Source: Bugulina stolonifera (lineage: Eukaryota > Bryozoa > Gymnolaemata > Cheilostomatida > Bugulidae). Taken from it: DNA of 64,000 nucleotides. Under the pieces are notes generated by a model. The model searched no databases. It was not told where the DNA came from and worked only from the letters and a program-made list of their open reading frames with translations. Below, piece after piece: positions 60,168 to 64,000 of this stretch (its first letter is position 1; each line of letters begins with the position of its first letter). The stretch covers positions 22,320,429 through 22,384,428 of the forward strand of contig OW285187.1 of NCBI GenBank assembly GCA_935421135.1. Reading direction: 5' to 3'. A program made the position numbers and the translations under genes.

Positions 60168-63100
60168 ATGTCAACAGAGGACGAGACGTACCCGTCTAGC
60201 CCCAATAATGAAGAGGACACAGTCAAACGTAGTGAGACAGAGAGTGAAGAGGAGACTGATGATGAAGAAGATAGTAGTCCCTTGCAGTCAGCAACAGGTT
60301 CCAGCTCAGGTAGTATTCCAATAATATTTCACAGTGATCTTCTATTAAATAGTATTTTACAGCAACGATATTTGTGAATTTCGCATTTAACTTGGTATTA
60401 TAGCATTGTATACAATCATGTACAATATAATATTATAAAGTAGATAGAGCATGTTCACTGCAATAGAATAATACAAATTTTTAGTCCATTTGTAACCTGT
60501 TGCTAGTTAAATAATTAGTGTTATCATATTCATGTTTTTCTGTTATTATGACAGCAGCATGTGATCACAGAATAATACATTTTGGAATCCTGGTTTACTT
60601 TATTGTATTATTGTAGAAACACCGGAGCACACAATAACATTCGCTACCTACCAACTACTGATATTTCTTATGTGCTACTTAGGCTACGTGTTGATACTGT
60701 ATAACAGGAAGTCATTTTTATATACTCTACCTTATGTACTGGCGGACAGGTACCTCAGCAGTGATGAAGTCGGTCAGTAAGATTATGGTGACATAAAAAT
60801 TATTTTACCACAGCATTGTACTATATTATACTCACCTAGGATACATTGTACACGCATTACATACACTGATAGAAAGGCATCACATTATTGCTACTACACT
60901 TTTTATAATATATTTTTTATATTAATTTCCAATGGTCCCACACTATTGGTTTAATGCAAATACATTGCATTATTGGCCATCAGTGGTGTTGAAATAACTG
61001 CGTAGATGATTTGACACCCATCAGTTATTGACTTGAAGTTGTCCTCTCTTGGTTAGTAGGCTACTTCAAGTCATAATCACCAGTTGACTAGTGCTAGTGG
61101 TTATAATGCATCCATTTTTTTTTATTCATTTCTATCCCAAACACCGGAGTGTTGTGAGATTTAATAACTGCTCCAAGGTCATATAATGGATTATCGAACC
61201 TGGAACTCCCACATGAAAGTCCAGAGCTTTAACCCCTAGGCCACTGATGCTCCCTATACATAAAATTCATATATTTATATATCTCTCACATGAAAATCCA
61301 GATCCAGCTGTTTTCTATATTATTGCACAAAAGATTTATATATTAGTAGCCGTAGTTTCATCAATGTGTTAATTTCTCACTTTCACTATTTTTATTCACA
61401 TGTAAGAATTACTTTGTAAAAGCGAAAAACTCAAAACCATATCCATACTGTTAGCCCATGACATTTATACAGTGCCATAATTATTGCACTGCATTTACGA
61501 CCCACGTATAAAAAATTATTAATATTGCAGGAGCCATAGTTATAGCTCAGACTCTTACTTATTCAGTCAGCAAGTTCTTCTCCAGCCTAGCTACCGACTG
61601 GTATCCACCTAAGTACTTATTTACTGCTTCGCTATTCCTTACTGGGTTCGTCATGCTGGCCTTCTCAGGTTGGTTGTTAGTACAAACTATACAATTATTA
61701 GTATTAGTATTAGTATTGTAGAATATAAATTGATGTTAGGAGTTTCACGACAATACGGGTCTTGAAACATCTTCCTCAATTTACCAGTACATATTCATAG
61801 TACATATTCTATGCACATGCTCATGTATATGTCTGCATGGCATTGGCCGACATGTACTATGCTGTACACGCTACATAAAAATACACATGGACTATGTTTT
61901 CTACTCAATTTAGACAAAATGCTATTTTTTAGTCTGAGAATTGATTCATTTATGAAATAAATTTGTCAATTTTTTCTCAATGTATTATGATTCTATCATT
62001 ATGGCATAGAGCTCCTACACTCGCTACAATGTACTTAAAATTATTTACTGATGTATACTACGGTATTATACTATAATTTCAGATCAAAAAGATTGGTATA
62101 ACTTGATGTTACTGACAGCGGCGAACGGGTGTGCCCAGGGTTTATGTTGGCCGTCTGCATCTAAGATCATCAGAGCATGGTAATAATTTAGTTATTGTAT
62201 CTTTGACAAGTTAAAACTTACTTGTAAACTAAAAATTAGCAATAGATTTGCAAAAAATGTTAACACATGCATACACATGCATATACATGACTGTATATAT
62301 TTACAGTACATGTCAGGCCCAATAGACAATTTCAATCTAAGGTTTATGGTAGGCTATTTTGCGTGATTTAAACCTAAACCAAGATGTTATGCAAATATAC
62401 AATAGTGAGAAATCGTGTAATGTACATTACAACATGGCATATGCACAGATTTACAAAATCTAGGATATGGTATAAAAAATATTGTTCCTTTATTAGGTAT
62501 CCTCCCGCTCAGTTTGGATTCTGGTACGCATTGCTTGCTTCAGCGTCAAGCATTGTAACTACTACCGGCCCTGGTATAGCAGCAAGTCTCGCAATCAATT
62601 ATGGATGGAAAGTAGCGATACAGTTACCTGCAATGTGTGCTCTCCTTGTTTCAGCCTCCATTCCATTCTGCACGTGGGACGCACCTTCAGATGTAGGCTA
62701 TGAGGATGAGATTACTCTTGGAGGTAATTGTTTTCTCTTAGTTGATATTCACTGTCACTTAGTCTAAGTACCTAACATACAAGCAGGCCCTGTGTAGCAA
62801 GCTGTAGATAAGTAGACCAAGATCTTATCGGAAGTTTAGATGAAAATTTCTGAGACTAGGAGAAGTCCTAGTGTGCATAATATGTGTGTGCTTCAGATAT
62901 TTTCATCATTTCGGGCGAGCTTCATTCACTACTAGAATTCCAAGATGGCTGCATGACCTTGGCTTTGGCAATTTTTAATTCATTGTTACAGCTTTTTCCC
63001 ACATCAGATAGTGTCAAGCTGTGCGTTCAAGTAATATGCATTACAAAGATATCGGTCAAATCAAACAGTTGGTCATAATAGTAAGCATCTCCAGCTCTGT

Positions 63101-63550
63101 TGGTGAAACGGACCAAACAGACATAAAAACTATCAAGTATTTACCACATTAATCCCACTTTCTAGTTTCTACCCAATGCCTTGACCTATTACAGTGGCCG
63201 TTGATGGACACTGGTCAGATTTGGTCGGCAGCGACCTCATGCAGATGTTTGTCATCATCACTTTCCTGTTACACGCTGTACGAGCATCGTGTCTGGAATG
63301 GGGCCAGGCATACTTACAGGAAGAAAGAGGGCTGTCGCATATTAGCACAACATCTTACTTTGTATCGGTGGAGTGTGGGGGCGTCGTAGGAATTGTCCTA
63401 CTCGGAGCAGTCACAGATCTCATGCTAAGGAAGGGATACTATTTTGGTTCTGGGAAGTCTCTAAGGCTAAACGTGTCTCAATACTGTGTGGCTGGCACAT
63501 GTCTAACTCTAAATCTCTTCCTCTTTACCCTAGACCCAGGTACCAGCAAG
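60168..63550 (+). CDS. Glucose-6-phosphate/phosphate antiporter-like, SLC37A4 family, copy 4, 3' end outside window
   Basis: Exons: 60168-60309, 60617-60772, 61531-61668, 62083-62179, 62497-62723, 63195-63550; 372 codons so far, with a phase-0 donor after exon 6 exactly as in the sister genes. The last one or two exons (final helices and tail) must lie beyond 64000. It keeps LYNRKSFLYTLP with the key Arg, YSVSKFFSS, WYPPAQFGFWYA and CLEWGQAYLQEERG. It is the most diverged copy: the usual GMGWPA loop reads GLCWPS, and SWVADHY reads SLATDWY. The acidic N terminus is the longest (47 residues in exon 1, with a run of Glu/Asp). Confidence 0.85.
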
Positions 63551-64000
63551 GTAATGTATATTGCAGTGTATGCTCCTTAGACTTAGTACGTTAGTACTTA
63601 GATACTCTATTACAATGTATACAATATACACTACATGCATGTACTTCATGTACTGCAACTCAGTATTTATTTCGACTTGTAATTTGAGCAGTGACTCGCA
63701 TCCAGTTTGACAATTTCACATTTACAATGTACAACATGTACATGTAGGTGCACTATTGAATGTTTTCACAAGCCTTGGATAGCTCTTTGGGTTGGGACAT
63801 CTGAAGAAGTATTCATATACATAAGAATAGAGAAGACAACTTCTCTACCCGGATGTGTCATAATTTTGTAGTTAAATCGGTGCTACTCCCTCAAATACTG
63901 CAACCTTGACCTTTACCATAATCACATCTGTGTAATGCTCATAAAATGACATAGCTATAGCTTGTTTGATCACTGCATGGCAGGCTACATCATGTAAAAG
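63551..64000. other. Intron 6 of copy 4 (incomplete)
   Basis: No exon 7-like sequence is found before the window end. The inverted stretch AGAGAAGACAACTTCTCT (about 63829-63846) is palindromic. Confidence 0.5.

Overview
This is nuclear DNA of an intron-rich, AT-rich animal, most likely an invertebrate; a sponge or other early-branching marine animal is possible but is not proven by anything here. Genes are split by GT-AG introns, intergenic DNA is crowded with small DNA transposons, SINE-like and non-LTR retroelement debris, and the palindromes TACATGTA and TAGGCCTA recur throughout. No bacterial-style operons occur except in one compact, intronless block at the left edge.

Region 1 (1-2790, minus strand): three tightly packed intronless ORFs read leftwards: a large coiled-coil protein, a small one-pass membrane protein, and an A32/FtsK-like P-loop ATPase of the viral genome-packaging type that runs off the window. 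A TATA box precedes the first ORF and a GC-rich repetitive segment lies upstream. This looks like the end of an integrated Polinton/adintovirus-like element or another endogenous DNA virus.

Region 2 (2790-9900): no host gene. It holds a 207-bp perfect palindrome, a putative solo LTR, a 1.1-kb non-autonomous hAT element with a perfect 8-bp target duplication, and three decayed non-LTR reverse transcriptase fragments.

Region 3 (9912-32843, plus strand): one large multi-exon gene for a C2H2 zinc-finger protein of about 1,565 residues. I traced 14 exons whose splice phases agree; two zinc fingers lie near the N terminus and two near the C terminus, with low-complexity Ser/Thr/Lys-rich sequence between. 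Most internal exons are multiples of three flanked by phase-1 introns. Its introns carry several hAT elements (one nested in another), a MITE and minisatellites.

Region 4 (32844-36756): intergenic, with a 549-bp near-perfect inverted repeat, a 32-bp tandem repeat and two unassigned candidate exons.

Region 5 (36757-64000, plus strand): a head-to-tail array of four genes for glucose-6-phosphate/phosphate antiporter-like proteins (SLC37A4 family). Copies 1-3 are complete (496, 471 and 481 residues by my splicing) and copy 4 is cut by the window end. All share intron positions and phases, so they arose by tandem duplication. Intron 2 of copy 1 contains a complete 5.8-kb PIF/Harbinger transposon with perfect 48-bp terminal repeats, a TTA target duplication, a reconstructable 420-residue DDE transposase and a convergent 325-residue MADF/Myb-like DNA-binding protein; it appears recently inserted.
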